Source: an uncultured Opitutia bacterium
GTDB taxonomy: Bacteria > Verrucomicrobiota > Verrucomicrobiia > Opitutales > Opitutaceae
Length of the DNA: 64,000 nt
Direction of reading: 5' to 3'
NCBI GenBank assembly: GCA_903825285.1
Contig: CAIJZY010000014.1
Coordinates: 62,001 to 126,000, forward strand
This document shows, piece after piece, positions 35,943-44,903 of the stretch (within the stretch, counting starts at the first letter, position 1; every line of letters begins with the position of its first letter). The translations under genes and the position numbers were made by a program. The notes under the pieces are model-generated. The model made no database searches and was not told the DNA's origin. It saw only the letters and a list, made by a program, of their open reading frames with translations.

Positions 35943-36626
35943 ATGCCGAACTTCATCGACCTGAGCCACACGATCGAGTCGGGCATGATCACATACAAGG
36001 GCCTGCCCGCTCCGCTCGTCTGTGATTTCCTGTCGCGGGAGGATTCGCGCCGGCATTACGACTGCGGCCACGAGTTTCTCATCAGCCGGATCGCGATGGT
36101 GGGCAACACCGGCACCTACCTCGACAGTCCGTTTCACCGCTTTGCGGACGGGAAGGATTTGTCCGAGCTGCCGCTCGACGGCCTGAGCCACCTCGACGGG
36201 GTCGTGATCCGGCGGCCCCATGCGCAGGGTCTGGCGGTGGACGCGGAGTGCTTTGCCGGGTGCGACCTCCGCGGCAAGGCGGTCCTCGTTCACACGGGCT
36301 GGGATGCGCACTGGCGCACCGATCGCTACTTTGAGCAGCACCCCTTCCTAACGGAGGCTGCCGCCCGGCACCTGGTGGCGGCCGGGGCGCGGCTGGTGGG
36401 CATTGACTCCCACAACATCGACGACACCCGGGCGCGCAGCCGTCCGGTGCACACGGTGCTGCTGGGGGCCGGCGTGCCGATCTGTGAGCACATGACCAAT
36501 CTCGGGTCCCTCCCGGACCGCGGTTTCGATTTCTTCGCCGTGCCGCCGAAGGTGAAGGCGTTCGGGACCTTTCCCGTGCGGGCCTATGCGCGGGTCAAAC
36601 CCGCCGCTGAAGCGACAACGGGTTAG
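35943..36626 (+). CDS. Cyclase family protein (kynurenine formamidase-like metal hydrolase)
   Basis: The 227-residue protein has the fold of the cyclase/KynB family: FIDLSHTIESGMITYKGLP at the start, the metal-binding stretch GNTGTYLDSPFHRFADG, a KAVLVHTGWDAHW strand and GIDSHNIDD near the active site. In classical members the motif is HxGTHxDxPxH; here it reads N-TGTYLDSPFH, so the first His and the GTH His have changed (N and Y), while Asp and the last His remain. Metal binding and activity may therefore differ. It starts at the ATG at 35943 and ends convergently overlapping the HIT gene by 4 bp. Confidence 0.85.
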   Translation: MPNFIDLSHTIESGMITYKGLPAPLVCDFLSREDSRRHYDCGHEFLISRIAMVGNTGTYLDSPFHRFADGKDLSELPLDGLSHLDGVVIRRPHAQGLAVDAECFAGCDLRGKAVLVHTGWDAHWRTDRYFEQHPFLTEAAARHLVAAGARLVGIDSHNIDDTRARSRPVHTVLLGAGVPICEHMTNLGSLPDRGFDFFAVPPKVKAFGTFPVRAYARVKPAAEATTG

Positions 36627-36961
36627 CCCGGCGGCCACGTCATCTGCCGCTTGCCGAGCAGGTGCACGTGGAGGTGCGGGACGGATTCGCCGCCGTAGGG
36701 CCCGTTGTTGATCACAAGCCGGAAGCCCTCGGCGAGGTTGAGTTTTTTCGCCATCGCGTTCGCAGTGAGCAGCAGATGGCCCAGCAGCGGCTGGTCCGAG
36801 GCCTGGGCCTCGCTCAGTCGGACCAGGGCGCGCTTCGGCACGATGAGCAGGTGCACGGGCGCCTGCGGCTGGATGTCGTGCAGCACGACGCAGAGTTCGT
36901 CCTCGTGCTCGATCTTGGCGGGAATCTCCCGGTCGATGATTTTTTGGAAGATCGTCTTCAT
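36623..36961 (-). CDS. HIT-family nucleotide hydrolase/transferase (HINT-like)
   Basis: This is a small histidine-triad protein of 112 residues that cleaves nucleoside phosphoramidates or similar substrates. It has the HINT order TIFQKIIDREIPAKI at the start, HEDELCVVLHDIQPQAPVHLLIVPKR, FRLVINNGPYGGESVPH and the triad HLHVHLLGKRQMTWPPG at the end. The ATG at 36961 is chosen because it gives the family N-terminus; the longer frame to 37045 translates the repeat. The stop overlaps the end of the convergent cyclase gene by 4 bp. A GTAGCGG element precedes the start by 2 bp. Confidence 0.93.
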   Translation of the reverse strand: MKTIFQKIIDREIPAKIEHEDELCVVLHDIQPQAPVHLLIVPKRALVRLSEAQASDQPLLGHLLLTANAMAKKLNLAEGFRLVINNGPYGGESVPHLHVHLLGKRQMTWPPG

Positions 36962-36962
36962 G

Positions 36963-37103
36963 GCGTAGCGAGTGGTGCGTAGCGAGTAGCGGGCAGGGCG
37001 GACGCAAGCGTGCGCAGGGCGGAGGGACAGGCAATACTCGAGCAACGGCGGTGAAGCCGGAAGGCTGGGATGCTCGCTACCCGCTACTCGCTACTCACTA
37101 CTA
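36963..37103. repeat. GTAGCGG heptamer inverted repeat between a hypothetical gene and the HIT gene
   Basis: One arm at 36963-36994 reads GCGTAGCGAGTGGTGCGTAGCG with AGTAGCGGGC. The other at 37072-37103 is CTCGCTACCCGCTACTCGCTACT with ACT units. On the - strand the element begins at the TAG stop of the upstream gene (37101-37103) and ends 2 bp before the HIT start. Confidence 0.7.
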
Positions 37104-37604
37104 CAGAAACAGCAGCTGCAGGTTGGCGCTGCGGGTCGTGCGGGCGGCGGTGAGGTCCTGGATGAAGGCGAGGGCCTCGGCATAGTCGCGGCGGCGGCGG
37201 GCGGTGGCGCGGCGCTCGGGCGGGATGAGCGCGGGGCGGAGGTTGGTGACCAGCAGCGTGGCCTCACGGAAGGGCGCGAGGTGGCGCAGGCCGGACATCA
37301 GCTCGGCGCGGGCGAACAGCGGGGTCGCGGCCTCGGGGGTGAGCGCGGCGTCCCAGTGGAAGAAGCCCTGGCGCGGCAGGTGCGAGAAGAGCCGGGCCAC
37401 GAGCAGCGCGGCGGCGGCGTTGAACTCGGCGTCGAACCGCGCGGCGTACTCGGGATGCGCCGCGGTCTGCGCGGCGAGGTCGGCCAGGCTGAACGTGATC
37501 GCGGCCTTGATCTGCTCCGCCAGATAGAGGTCATGCCCCGTGGCGTGGGCAAAGAGCGCGTTCACGAGGTGCAGCCGGCGCAGGTCGGCGCGGTCGCGGC
37601 TCAT
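37101..37604 (-). CDS. Hypothetical helical protein, 167 aa
   Basis: Not recognised. A 167-residue all-helical, cytosolic protein that starts 4 bp inside the end of nrdR. It is rich in Ala, Leu and Arg with amphipathic helices (LRRLHLVNALFAHATGHDLYLAEQIKAAITFSLADLAAQ, AEFNAAAALLVARLFSHL, LTPEAATPLFARAELMSGL). A basic stretch (PPERRATARRRRDYAEAL) suggests nucleic-acid contact. The overall look resembles a short NusB- or UvrC-like helical bundle, but I cannot prove that. The strict coupling with nrdR suggests a link with ribonucleotide reductase control or replication. Confidence 0.7.
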   Translation of the reverse strand: MSRDRADLRRLHLVNALFAHATGHDLYLAEQIKAAITFSLADLAAQTAAHPEYAARFDAEFNAAAALLVARLFSHLPRQGFFHWDAALTPEAATPLFARAELMSGLRHLAPFREATLLVTNLRPALIPPERRATARRRRDYAEALAFIQDLTAARTTRSANLQLLFL

Positions 37605-38059
37605 TTCGGCTTCTTGGCGAGGGTGGAGATCTCGTGCATGAACTCCGCGACGTCGCGGAATTCCTTGTAAACACTCGCGAAGCGGACGTACGCGACCTGG
37701 TCCACGGTGCGCAGCCGCTGCATGACCGCGTCGCCGATCGCCCGCGACGGGATCTCGTTCTCGTACTGTGCCTCGAGCACATCCATCACGTCCTCCAGCA
37801 GCATGCCGATCTGCTCGGCGTCAACCGGACGCTTGTGGCACGCGGCGCGCACGGCGTGCAGCAGCTTCTCGCGCGCGAACTCCTCGCGGCGGCCGTCGCG
37901 CTTGATCACCACCATGCCGTCGCGCACCAGCCCCTCGGTCGTGCTGAAGCGGTGGCCGCATTCCAGGCACTCCCGGCGGCGGCGGATGGACGAGCCTTCC
38001 TTGCTGATGCGGGAGTCGATGACCTTGTCCTCGATGGATGTACACTTGGGGCAGCGCAT
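37601..38059 (-). CDS. nrdR: Transcriptional repressor NrdR
   Basis: NrdR is the (d)ATP-sensing repressor of ribonucleotide reductase genes. The 152-residue protein has the N-terminal zinc ribbon (MRCPKC and CLECGHRF, four cysteines) for DNA binding. The ATP-cone follows, with VVIKRDGRREEFAREKLLHAVRAAC and RAIGDAVMQRLRTVDQVAYVRFASVYKEF. Its length is normal. The gene starts 8 bp downstream of the pabA/trpG-type gene and overlaps the next gene by 4 bp, so the three form one operon. Confidence 0.95.
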   Translation of the reverse strand: MRCPKCTSIEDKVIDSRISKEGSSIRRRRECLECGHRFSTTEGLVRDGMVVIKRDGRREEFAREKLLHAVRAACHKRPVDAEQIGMLLEDVMDVLEAQYENEIPSRAIGDAVMQRLRTVDQVAYVRFASVYKEFRDVAEFMHEISTLAKKPK

Positions 38060-38066
38060 GGGTGGG

Positions 38067-38633
38067 TCAGTTCAGCGACAGGAAATTCTTCAAGATGTTC
38101 ATTCCGCCTGCGGTGGCGATGGACTCGGGGTGGAACTGGACGCCCCAGATGGGCAGCTTCCGGTGGCGCAGGCCCATGATCTCGCCCTCGGCGGTCTCGG
38201 CCGTGATCTCGAGGTCGGCCGGGAAGGTCTCCCGCTCGACCAGCAGCGAGTGGTAGCGCGTGGCGGCGAAGCCCTGGGGCAGCCCGCGGAAGACGTCGGT
38301 GTCCTGGTGCTTGATGGGCGAGGTCTTGCCGTGCATGAGCCGCGCGGCCCGCACGACCTTGCCGCCGAAGTAGTGGCCGATCGACTGGTGCCCGAGGCAG
38401 ACCCCGAAGATCGGCTTCACCCCGGCGAAGGCCCGGATGATGTCGAGCGTCACGCCGGCCTCCCGCGGCGAGCAGGGCCCGGGGGACAGCAGGACGCGGT
38501 CCGGCTTCAGCGCCAGCGCCTCGGCGGGCGTGATCTCGTTGTTCCGGAAGACGCGCTGCGCCACCCCCAGCTGTCCGAAGTACTGGACGAGGTTGAAGGT
38601 GAACGAGTCGTAGTTGTCGATGACGAGCAGCAC
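38067..38633 (-). CDS. Glutamine amidotransferase subunit of anthranilate / aminodeoxychorismate synthase
   Basis: This is a class-I glutamine amidotransferase of the TrpG/PabA type that gives ammonia to chorismate for anthranilate or 4-amino-4-deoxychorismate. The 188-residue protein has [22 protein letters not shown] at the start, [13 protein letters not shown] (oxyanion region), the nucleophile loop [15 protein letters not shown] and [13 protein letters not shown] with the catalytic His-Glu pair. A GTG at 38633 gives the family N-terminus. The synthase partner (TrpE or PabB) is not nearby, so the choice between trpG and pabA stays open. nrdR follows 8 bp downstream. Confidence 0.93.
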   Translation of the reverse strand: MLLVIDNYDSFTFNLVQYFGQLGVAQRVFRNNEITPAEALALKPDRVLLSPGPCSPREAGVTLDIIRAFAGVKPIFGVCLGHQSIGHYFGGKVVRAARLMHGKTSPIKHQDTDVFRGLPQGFAATRYHSLLVERETFPADLEITAETAEGEIMGLRHRKLPIWGVQFHPESIATAGGMNILKNFLSLN

Positions 38634-38708
38634 GGGCGAAAATGTGGTTGGCGGAAAGAAACAAGGAATCCGGCCGGTGGCAATGCGGGTTTGGCCGCCT
38701 TGGGCGGT

Positions 38709-38864
38709 AAATCCGAAGGGCAAAATTCGAAATTCGAGGGAAATTCGAGGCCCCACGCACCCAATTCGAGCACGGGTGCGCGGCCCCTCCGGGTCAGGGA
38801 TTCTGGCGGCGGCATTGCGGATCGGTTTGCCATCCCCCGAGTATTCCCTCGAATTTCCTCCTTC
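38709..38864. repeat. Heptamer-unit element abutting the second tgt gene
   Basis: The left arm at about 38709-38750 reads AAATCCG AAGGGCA AAATTCG AAATTCG, with AAATTCGAGG after it. The right arm at about 38842-38864 is TATTCCCTCGAATTTCCTCC with TTC after it and ends exactly at the GTG start at 38865. It sits in the divergent gap with the pabA/trpG gene. Confidence 0.55.
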
Positions 38865-40019
<1,155 letters not shown>

Positions 40020-40213
40020 ACCGGACTTTTCGCCGCGTAGGGCGCGAAGAACGCGATGGCCGGCCTTGTCTGAGTTGGATTCCGCCTCGCGGGCGTGACG
40101 GCCTTCGCGGTCGGTCCGATTTCCCAGCATGGCGGGGGAGGGTGGCCGCGGCGATTCCTGCGCTCGCCAACCTTGGCCGTTTCCCTCTCACTTCCCGAAA
40201 CTGCCCCTCAACC

Positions 40214-41140
<927 letters not shown>

Positions 41141-41150
41141 TGGGGCGGGC

Positions 41151-41252
41151 AGTTGAAAGTTGAGGGTTGAAAGTTGAAAACAGAGGCCCCGTGGCACTCG
41201 CCAGGTCGCCTCGGCTCGGGCCTTTCAACATTCAACCCTCAACTTTCAACTA
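41151..41252. repeat. GTTGAAA heptamer inverted repeat
   Basis: The left arm at 41151-41180 reads GTTGAAA GTTGAGG GTTGAAA GTTGAAA. The right arm at 41222-41252 is its inverse with one mismatch over about 28 bp. The 41-bp loop has no gene. It lies in the convergent gap between the UXS and transglutaminase genes and could act as a bidirectional terminator. Confidence 0.8.
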
Positions 41253-41270
41253 CGCCCCAGCATCCCCTGC

Positions 41271-42137
41271 TCAGCCCACCGCCACCGGATCCAGCGCGGT
41301 GACGAGCACATCCACGGTCATCTTGCGCTCGCTGGTGCCGCGGTAGGTGCCCTTGATCGGGGCGACGTCGGAGTAGTCGCGTCCGACCGCGACCCGCACG
41401 TAGCGCTCGTCGGGCTGGACGTTGTTGGTGGGATCGAGCCCGCGCCAGCCGAGGCCGGGCAGGTAGACCTCGACCCAGGCGTGGGTGGCCTGCGCGCCGC
41501 GGAGCTGGTCGGCGGGGCCGTTGTAGAGGTAGCCGCTGACGTAGCGGCACGGGATCTTCAGTGAGCGGCACACGCCCAGCATCACGTGGGCGAAGTCCTG
41601 GCACACGCCGCGCTGCAGCCGCAGCACGTCGCGCATGTGGGTGTGCACGTGCGTGGCCGCGGGCGTGTAGGCGAAGTGGCGGTGGATGTGGTCCGTGATC
41701 GCGAGGGCCACCTGCCAGGTGTCGGTCCGGTCCGCCGCCATGTCGAGGCCGAGCCGCCAGGCGGCGGGGCCGGGCTCGACGAACCGGCTGGGCTGCAGGA
41801 AGTCGTGGCAGCGCTCGAGCTGGCCGCAGGCGCGCTCCATGTCGGCGAGGGGCGTCGTGGCCTGGTCCGGCGGCAGCGGCGGGGTGGTCGCGGTGGACAC
41901 GCGCGCGGTCGCCTCGATCGTGAGCGTGGCGTGCGGCTCGGCGAGGTCGAAGAGGTGGACGCAGTTGAACTGGAAATCGAGGTAGTGCGTCAGCCGCGTG
42001 GACGGCAGCACCTTCAGCATGAAGCTGTGGCAGGTCTGGCCCTCGGCGGTGGCGGGCTGGAGGCGGGCCTCGTTGAAGCTCTCGCGGACCGGCGCGGCGT
42101 ACACGTAGTGGGTGCGATGGAGGACCTGCAGCTTCAT
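41271..42137 (-). CDS. Transglutaminase-like cysteine protease family protein
   Basis: The 288-residue protein has the N-terminal beta-sandwich seen before bacterial transglutaminase cores (MKLQVLHRTHYVYAAPVRESFNEARLQPA). The core carries the catalytic triad: Cys in GVCQDFAHVMLGV, His in QATHAWVEVYLPG and Asp in GLDPTNNVQPD. It lacks a signal peptide. It is the third gene of a conserved set with the alpha-E and circularly permuted ATP-grasp genes upstream. In that set it probably cuts or cross-links the peptide bond made by the ATP-grasp enzyme; this is an inference from published neighbourhood analyses of these families. Confidence 0.9.
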   Translation of the reverse strand: MKLQVLHRTHYVYAAPVRESFNEARLQPATAEGQTCHSFMLKVLPSTRLTHYLDFQFNCVHLFDLAEPHATLTIEATARVSTATTPPLPPDQATTPLADMERACGQLERCHDFLQPSRFVEPGPAAWRLGLDMAADRTDTWQVALAITDHIHRHFAYTPAATHVHTHMRDVLRLQRGVCQDFAHVMLGVCRSLKIPCRYVSGYLYNGPADQLRGAQATHAWVEVYLPGLGWRGLDPTNNVQPDERYVRVAVGRDYSDVAPIKGTYRGTSERKMTVDVLVTALDPVAVG

Positions 42138-42162
42138 CGGCCAGGGGCGGCCCGGAGGGCCA

Positions 42163-42264
42163 GGGGACAAGGGACAAGTGACAAGGAACAGGAGGAAGAA
42201 GGGCGGGAAAAAGTCATCGGTTGGGGCTCACAACTTGTCACTTGCCACGTGAAACTTGTCACCT
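42163..42264. repeat. GGGACAA heptamer inverted repeat
   Basis: The left arm at 42163-42190 reads GGGACAA GGGACAA GTGACAA GGAACAG. The right arm at about 42231-42264 is ACAACTTGTCACTTGCCACG with TGAAACTTGTCACC after it. It sits between the alpha-E and transglutaminase genes, both on the - strand, and touches the last codon of the former. Confidence 0.7.
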
Positions 42265-43302
42265 GCGAACGGCGGCCGCCGTTCGCCGCTGCTGCTGCTG
42301 CTCCTCCTGCTGCTGGAGCTGGCCGTTGTCGGGCGTGAGGAAGGGCTGGAAGATGTAGGCCTGGAACAGCGCCTCGCCGATGGCGTTGAGCCGCGCCTGC
42401 AGCTCGTCGATGTAGGCGTGCAGGCCCGTGCCGAAGATCTCCGCGGCGGTGGTGAACTGCAGCTGGGCCAGCAGCCGACCGGAGAGCCGCTCGGCGTCGT
42501 TGGCGAAGCGGTCGGAGGCGCTGCCCGAGATGCCGCGGAGCGTGGCGTTGAGCGCCTGCACGCAGAACCGCACCGAGCGCGGGAACTCCGGCGAGAGCAG
42601 CAGGTACTCGGCGACCAGCGCCGGCTGGACGTCGGCGCCGTGCATCGATTTGTAGGCGTCCCACGCGCTGCACGAGCGCAGCACCGCGGCCCACTCGAGC
42701 GCGCCGGCCTGGTTGACCGGCGCGGGGGCGCCGTGCGCCGGGAACACGGTGTGGCGCACGTCCAGGATCCGCGACGTCTTGTCGGCGCGCTCCAGGTACA
42801 TGCCGGCCTGCTGGAAGAGCCAGCCCTCGTTGCGGACCACGGTGGCGTTGGTCAGGCCCTGCAGGTAGAGCGAGCTGGCCTTGATCTCGTGGAAGAACTC
42901 CACCGGGCTCGAGTCGAGCTGCTGGCGCGCCTGCGGCGAGCGGAGGAACAGGTAGAGGCGGTTGAGCTCCTCCCACACCTCGATCGTGATCTGGTCGCGG
43001 ACCATGCGGGCGTTTTCCCGCGCCTGGGTGACGGCGGCGAGGATCGAGTTGTGGTTTTCCGGCTGGAACACGAGGAACTCGGTCACGGTGCGCCCGGAGG
43101 CCCGGCCGTGGAGCGTGTTGAACAGGGTCTCGTCACCGGCGCTCTGCACGATGGGGATCCACCGGTCGGCGAGCGCGCGGTCGTCGAGCGACCGGAAGTC
43201 CAGGAAGAGCTGGAGGTTCACGTCCACCAGGCGCGCGGTGTTGTCCGCGCGCTCGAGGTAGCGGCTCATCCAGTAGAGGGAGTTGGCGACGCGGGAGAGC
43301 AT
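42259..43302 (-). CDS. Alpha-E domain protein (DUF403)
   Basis: The 347-residue, all-helical protein of the alpha-E family starts with the typical MLSRVANSLYWMSRYLERADNTARLVDVNL. Family signs are AGDETLFNTLHGRASGRTVTEFLVF, NARMVRDQITIEVWEELNRLYLFL, QAGMYLERADKTSRILDVRHTV and FCVQALNATLRGI. The end is low-complexity (QQQEEQQQQRR). The function is not known. The gene always travels with circularly permuted ATP-grasp proteins, and it lies here 12 bp downstream of that gene, on the same strand. The transglutaminase gene follows after a heptamer repeat. It is likely a scaffold or partner of the ligase. Confidence 0.93.
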   Translation of the reverse strand: MLSRVANSLYWMSRYLERADNTARLVDVNLQLFLDFRSLDDRALADRWIPIVQSAGDETLFNTLHGRASGRTVTEFLVFQPENHNSILAAVTQARENARMVRDQITIEVWEELNRLYLFLRSPQARQQLDSSPVEFFHEIKASSLYLQGLTNATVVRNEGWLFQQAGMYLERADKTSRILDVRHTVFPAHGAPAPVNQAGALEWAAVLRSCSAWDAYKSMHGADVQPALVAEYLLLSPEFPRSVRFCVQALNATLRGISGSASDRFANDAERLSGRLLAQLQFTTAAEIFGTGLHAYIDELQARLNAIGEALFQAYIFQPFLTPDNGQLQQQEEQQQQRRTAAAVRR

Positions 43303-43314
43303 GGTCGGGGGGAA

Positions 43315-44817
43315 TTACTCGTCGGCGTAGAGCACCCAGGTGTCCTTGCTGCCGCCGCCCTGGGAGGAGTTGACGACGAGGGAGCCGCGGCGGAGCGCGA
43401 CGCGGGTGAGGCCGCCGGGGACGACGGTGGTTTTCTGGCCGTAGAGGATGTAGGGGCGCAGGTCGACGTGCCGGCCCTCGCAGCGGCCGGTCTCCTCGAT
43501 GAACGTGGGGTGGCGCGACAGGGCGACCATCGGCTGCGCGATGTAGTTGCGCGGCTCGGCGATGATCCGCGCGCGGAACGACTCGCGCTCGGCCGCCGTG
43601 GCCTGCGGGCCCATCAGCATGCCGTAGCCGCCGGCCTCGTTGGCGGCCTTCACCACCAGCTCGTCGAGGTGCTCCAGGATGTAGGCGCGGTCCTGGTCCT
43701 CGCTGGCGAGGTAGGTGGGGACGTTCGGGATGAGCGGTTCCTGGTCGAGGTAGTATTTGATCATCCGCGGGACGAAGTAGTACATCGCCTTGTCGTCGGC
43801 CACGCCGGTGCCGACGGAGTTGGCGAGCGAGACGTTGCCGGCGCGGTAGGCCCGGATCAGGCCGGGCACGCCCAGCGCCGAGTCGGCGCGGAAGACCGTG
43901 GGGTCGAGGAAGTCGTCGTCGATCCGGCGGTAGATCACGTGCACCGGCCGCTCGCCCTTGGTCGTGCGCATGAAGACGCGCTGGTCGCGCACCACGAGGT
44001 CGCGGCCCTCGACGATCTCGATGCCCATCTGGCGCGCAAGGTAGGTGTGCTCGAAGTAGGCGGAGTTGTACGGCCCGGGCGTGAGCAGCGCGACCGTCGG
44101 CTCGGCCACGCCCGCCGGCGCCACGTGCTGGAGCACGGCGAGGAGCTCGGCCGGGTAGTTGTCCACCGGCCGCACGCCGGTGCCCTCGAAGAAGCCGGGA
44201 AACGTGCGCCGCATCGCGCGGCGGTTCTCGAGCAGGTAGCTGGCGCCCGACGGGCACCGGGCGTTGTCCTCCAGCACCAGGTAGCCGCCGTCGGCCCCGC
44301 GGATCAGGTCCGTGCCGCAGACGTGGATGTAGATGTCGCCGGGCACCTGGAAATTCACGAACTCGCGGCGGAAATGCCGGGCGGACAGCACGAAGTAGGG
44401 CGGGATGACGCCGTCCTTCAGGATGCGCTGCTCGTGGTAGATGTCGTGGAGGAAGAGGTTGAGCGCCGTGATGCGCTGCACGAGGCCGGCCTCGAGCTTT
44501 TCCCACTCGGCCGCGGGGATCACGCGGGGCAGGAGGTCGAAGGGAAAGATGCGCTCGGTGCCCTGGGTGTCGCCATAGACGTTGAAGGTGATGCCCTGCC
44601 GGAGGAACAGCGCGTCCACCGCCTGCCGCTTGGCGTCCAGCTCCGGACGCGGGATCGAGCCGAAGCGGGCGACGAACTTCTGGTAGTGGGGCCGCAGGGT
44701 GCCGTCGGGCTGGAACATCTCGTCGAAGAACCCGGCGGGGGCGTAGCCGTGCAGCACGCTCGGCAGCTCACCCGGGCGGGCCTCCGGCGGGCTGGGGGAA
44801 TGGGCGGGGGCGGTCAT
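43315..44817 (-). CDS. Circularly permuted type 2 ATP-grasp protein (DUF404/DUF407)
   Basis: The 500-residue ligase-like protein of COG2308 probably makes a peptide bond with ATP. Visible features: [20 protein letters not shown] near the start, [67 protein letters not shown] (ATP/metal site), [45 protein letters not shown] and [17 protein letters not shown]. It starts at the ATG at 44817 and heads the ATP-grasp / alpha-E / transglutaminase operon. Related clusters in some bacteria also carry the proteasome-like Anbu; it is absent here. Confidence 0.93.
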   Translation of the reverse strand: MTAPAHSPSPPEARPGELPSVLHGYAPAGFFDEMFQPDGTLRPHYQKFVARFGSIPRPELDAKRQAVDALFLRQGITFNVYGDTQGTERIFPFDLLPRVIPAAEWEKLEAGLVQRITALNLFLHDIYHEQRILKDGVIPPYFVLSARHFRREFVNFQVPGDIYIHVCGTDLIRGADGGYLVLEDNARCPSGASYLLENRRAMRRTFPGFFEGTGVRPVDNYPAELLAVLQHVAPAGVAEPTVALLTPGPYNSAYFEHTYLARQMGIEIVEGRDLVVRDQRVFMRTTKGERPVHVIYRRIDDDFLDPTVFRADSALGVPGLIRAYRAGNVSLANSVGTGVADDKAMYYFVPRMIKYYLDQEPLIPNVPTYLASEDQDRAYILEHLDELVVKAANEAGGYGMLMGPQATAAERESFRARIIAEPRNYIAQPMVALSRHPTFIEETGRCEGRHVDLRPYILYGQKTTVVPGGLTRVALRRGSLVVNSSQGGGSKDTWVLYADE

Positions 44818-44857
44818 GCAACCCCCTCAGCAAGACCCGTGCGAGGGACCGGCCGAT

Positions 44858-44892
44858 TTGCCATTTGCCAAGCCCCCCGGTGCACCTATGGT
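44858..44892 (+). promoter_or_regulatory. Possible sigma70-type promoter of secA
   Basis: TTGCCA at 44865-44870 and TATGGT at 44887-44892 are 16 bp apart in the short divergent gap before secA. The expected start of transcription would lie only a few bases before the ATG at 44904, so the secA mRNA could be nearly leaderless; no Shine-Dalgarno sequence is visible. A second TTGCCA is at 44858. Confidence 0.3.
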
Positions 44893-44903
44893 ATCGGCCC
44901 TTC

